Assembly (NCBI GenBank): GCA_030068145.1
Contig: JAPJBO010000016.1
Location: 434,001 to 498,000 of the forward strand
Direction of reading: 5' to 3'
DNA from: Diplonema papillatum
Lineage: Eukaryota > Euglenozoa > Diplonemea > Diplonemida > Diplonemidae
Length of the DNA stretch: 64,000 nucleotides
The position numbers were made by a program, and so were the translations under genes. This document shows positions 61,646 through 64,000 of the stretch, one piece after another; position 1 is the first letter of the stretch, and each line of letters begins with the position of its first letter. The notes under the pieces are model-generated. The model ran no database searches, had not been told where the DNA came from, and worked only from the letters and a program-made list of their open reading frames with translations.

Positions 61646-64000
61646 ACCAGTTTTTATCACGGCTCCTCCACAAACACGTGGGCCCTGAGGCTCTTGCACG
61701 TTTCCCGGTAAATACGAGGCGCCACTCGCTCCCAGCGAGGCCGTGTCAGAAACGACTGAAAAGACGCAGGCGTAGTGTTTTGGCGGCCTCGTCAGAATTG
61801 CTCGCGGGGGGGGGGGGGGGCCCTCGTTGCCTCGGTTCCCCCGGCGCCGCTTCCCGCTTCCGCGGTGGTGTACCACGCCCGTTTCGACTAAGGTCATCGC
61901 GGTAGCGATGACGACGAGAACACGTATAGGTGGGTGGGGATTGCAAGAACGTGCTTGAAGTGGATATGCGCTCAACACCGCACTGGTCCCGTCTGCGCCG
62001 TGTTTGCGGTCCTTTAAGCCACGGACACGTAAGGCGGACCATCATCAGCGCGGAACCTGAGTGTTTGCAGACAGGACAGCGGTGTGAGTCCGGTTGGTTG
62101 GTATAGGTGAAAGGGGGGAGGCCCTGGGACTGCCAAGACGCGACAACTCCCGCCCCTGTCACGGGGAACCCCATTGGTTTTCTGATGGTCGCGTTTGGCG
62201 TTGAGAGAGAACCATGATAGACGGCAAAATACTCGAGGGACTGCCTTGTGCTCATTCCGAAGGAGGCTAGAGGGGAGAATAGTTGAGTTGCAGCTCTTGA
62301 CAAAGATAGATGGAAAACCGTACACCGCGAGAGTAGGAGAAAGTAGAAAAGGGAAACTAGAGTTTTCGTTGACCGCACTACCCTGAGCCCAAATCCTGGA
62401 CGTGGTTTCAGGTGGCAAATTTGGCAAATGATCATGATCAGAAGGTCCTACTTGGGCGGTTCAGTTTCCTCACACATTGCATGTGGCTAAAAAAAGAAGG
62501 TGTTTCTATTCTTCGCTTTTTCTCACGAACGGGGGGGGTCGGTCCTGCTTTTGGCTTTGTAGGTTCTCCCGACTCCCCGCACAAACTCAAGAGGTCTAGT
62601 CAACTATTCCCTGCAGTATTAGCATAGTTCATCAAGAAAACAATACAACTACAAAGTCGGTCTTTGTTGTTGAACGCTTACGCCCGCCACTAAACCCAGA
62701 TTTGCCTGTGTTTCGTGTGGGCTACAGCACATTTACCTCCTTTGATCTATCGCAACTGGCAGTCTCCTCAAGCATTTCCTACAAAGCAGGTGCTTATACA
62801 ACAACAAAAAAACGAATACACACCACAACAACATTGGAACCTCGCTTCTCGTCCATTGCCTCGTCGTACGGCTCTGTGCTCACACGGCGGGGCAGTACGT
62901 ACCACTTCCGGTGGACAGGCGACCAGCAAATGGTCTCTATGATCATGTAAGCCGGATGAACAGAGCTCGTGGTTGCTCGGATTTTGTTGTACTGGTTCGT
63001 CCAGTCTTCGTGGGTGACGATGCCCTCTGCGCTGATCTTGGAGACCCACAGATTGTTCCTCGACGTGATCTCTCCCTTCTCGTTGACGTACTCCTTACCG
63101 AATGACCCAGCGTACAACGTATTGTCTTTCACAGTGGCCCACTCCGTTTTCTGACCCTTCGTCGTGTCGCCGTTGCCTTCCATCATTACATACCGGGGAA
63201 CTACCTTTCTGTCGCCCGTTATCTGCTCGAGGGGAATTTATAGCGATGAACTCCGACCGAAGAATTCTTTGAGTTGATAATGCATTGTTGGTGCTAGAAA
63301 TCGGTAGTTAGCAGCATTACTACTGAGCGTACCTACATGAAACTTACCAATAGCAGGTGAGTTTCGCTTGTGCGCAGACAAAATGTTGTTTTCGCTGAAA
63401 GCATTTCTATGCAGCTCCACGAACTGGTTGAACGCTTACGCCCAGCACGAAAATCCAGGTGGTACCGTGTGTTTCGTGTGGAGTACAGCCCTCCTTTGTG
63501 ATTTCGCAAATGGCGGCCCCTCGGTATTTCCTACAAAGCAGGTGCCTATGCAGTAGTTGTATTGCCTTAGCCGCAGACAGCAGGCACGGATGACAGGTCT
63601 TGCTTTGCTGTTGCGTTGCCGACAACCAACGGGTTGATGTACAGTCTGGTGTCTTTCGCCGTATCTTGTTGTCCTTCCTTTGGGTGGTGGTTCTGCTATC
63701 AATCCGTTTTCTTTTCCTTTTCCGTTCGCTGATTTTCTTGCTTTTTGTTCGGCTTATCCGCTTAGATCCCGCAGGGTCCATTGTGCCCACTGGGTTGCCT
63801 TCTCGTCTGATGCCTGCGTCTCCGGCTCCTATTTTTTGTTGTTTGTTCTCTTGCGGACGCTCCGGCTATCCCCCTTTCCTTCAAATCCCAAAGAACGTGA
63901 GCGCGTATGTGTTGTAATACCGCATTTGAGATGGGTGCAAACCTCAAAGACCAGTCCTGAACGATCGTCGAATGTGTAGAGTTTGTTGTTGAAAATTACC
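60737..64000 (-). CDS. CANT1: Calcium-activated nucleotidase (apyrase, CANT1 family), 3' four exons, partial at right edge
   Basis: Exons, reading leftwards: 64000-63943 (partial), 63222-62824, 61604-61494 and 60874-60737 (TAG). All junctions are phase 0 with GT-AG ends. Joined, they follow human CANT1 block by block: FNNKLYTFDDRSGLVFE, KTEWATVKDNTLYAGSFGKE, HEDWTNQYNKIRA, AYMIIETICWSPVHRKWYVL, PRRVSTEPYDE, GTITPERGFSSAKFVPGTND, RIVVALKSEE, YDLDGKVLLEETFVG, KYEGLEFI at the C-terminus. The family forms a five-bladed propeller that hydrolyses nucleoside di- and triphosphates with Ca2+, usually in the secretory pathway or outside the cell. The N-terminal part, with any signal anchor, lies beyond the window. 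Introns of 720, 1219 and 619 bp are full of repeats (families B, A, F, D, C, GT). The exon 2 donor lies in a gttgttgtggtgtgt run; the choice made keeps the family's spacing exactly. Confidence 0.94.
60905..61010 (+). repeat. Family J and C pieces in the last apyrase intron
   Basis: 60908-60940 has gcatgtttgatgctagcatc of family J. 60953-61010 has gagttaacgttcgctcgaga and attttaaagtcttcgggtga of family C. Confidence 0.75.
61607..61644. repeat. (GT)n at a 3' splice site
   Basis: On the coding (minus) strand this is (CA)n, interrupted once, directly before the acceptor cacacag of the third listed apyrase exon (61604). Confidence 0.95.
61938..62098 (+). repeat. Family F, near full copy in an apyrase intron
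   Basis: ggattgcaagaacgtgcttg, atgcgctcaacaccgcactg, gtcccgtctgcgccgtgttt, gcgcggaacctgagtgtttg, cagacaggacagcggtgtga. Close to 6310-6470. Confidence 0.87.
62226..62802 (+). mobile_element. Family B element interrupted by a family A insertion
   Basis: The left part of B (atactcgagggactgccttg, cgaaggaggctagagggg) stops at 62280. It resumes at about 62640 (aacaatacaactacaaagtc) and ends at gtgcttatacaa. The insert (about 62281-62637) contains a whole family A core (62318-62494), plus 37 bp to the left and about 140 bp to the right that may be the true ends of A (tagttgagttgcagctcttg and gcatagttcatcaag). An agaa tetranucleotide at both junctions may be the target duplication. The nest lies inside the second apyrase intron. 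Confidence 0.8.
63272..63375 (-). repeat. Family D, reversed, in the first listed apyrase intron
   Basis: Reversed it reads gcgcacaagcgaaactcacc, tgctattggtaagtttcatg, taggtacgctcagtagtaat, accaacaatgcattatc. Confidence 0.82.
63425..63548 (+). repeat. Family B, partial copy in the same intron
   Basis: tggttgaacgcttacgccca, tgtgtttcgtgtggagtaca, atttcgcaaatggcggcccc, tcggtatttcctacaaagca, ggtgcctat. Confidence 0.8.

Overview
The window looks like nuclear DNA of a free-living or photosynthetic protist. Its best genes are eukaryotic (NEK-type kinase, TANGO2/NRDE, METTL26-type methyltransferase, CANT1-type apyrase), several are split by GT-AG introns, and there are no operons or bacterial ribosome sites. 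A divergent 18S-like fragment reads closest, from memory, to alveolate SSU sequences. An intron-bearing, repeat-rich alveolate alga of the chromerid kind would fit, but this is a low-confidence inference. Genes are GC-rich islands in moderate-GC DNA that is mostly short dispersed repeats.

Layout. 1-22 kb: no gene I can name. It holds a 419-bp (GT)n array, several tandem repeats, fold-back and TIR-bounded DNA elements (including a TA-flanked MITE at 15460-15680 and a TIR element at 19958-20737) and scattered copies of short families that I call A to Q. 22-30 kb: a NEK-like kinase (minus), an SSU rRNA-derived fragment (minus), a four-exon gene with a repeated Cys/His motif (minus) and two copies of a duplicated partial gene (plus). 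30-37 kb: repeats and one or two possible exons. 37-46 kb: a two-exon type I membrane protein with a His-rich tail (minus), a possible CCCH ORF meeting it tail to tail, an 11-bp minisatellite set among 165-bp repeats, and an 860-codon ORF with an annexin-like start (minus). 46-48 kb: three broken extra copies of the 5' end of that last gene. 50-60 kb: a secreted periplasmic-binding-type protein, a METTL26-type methyltransferase and a TANGO2/NRDE protein, all minus and single-exon. 60.7-64 kb: the last four exons of a calcium-dependent apyrase (minus), running off the right edge, with introns packed with repeats.

The genes do not form an obvious pathway. All confident genes lie on the minus strand, each with its own upstream space. 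Two features recur. Introns and intergenic DNA are colonised by the same short families, in one case nested inside each other. Four 3' splice sites, in two genes, have a coding-strand (CA)n tract where a polypyrimidine tract is expected. I saw no reverse transcriptase, integrase, capsid or envelope coding sequence, no CRISPR array and no tRNA gene.
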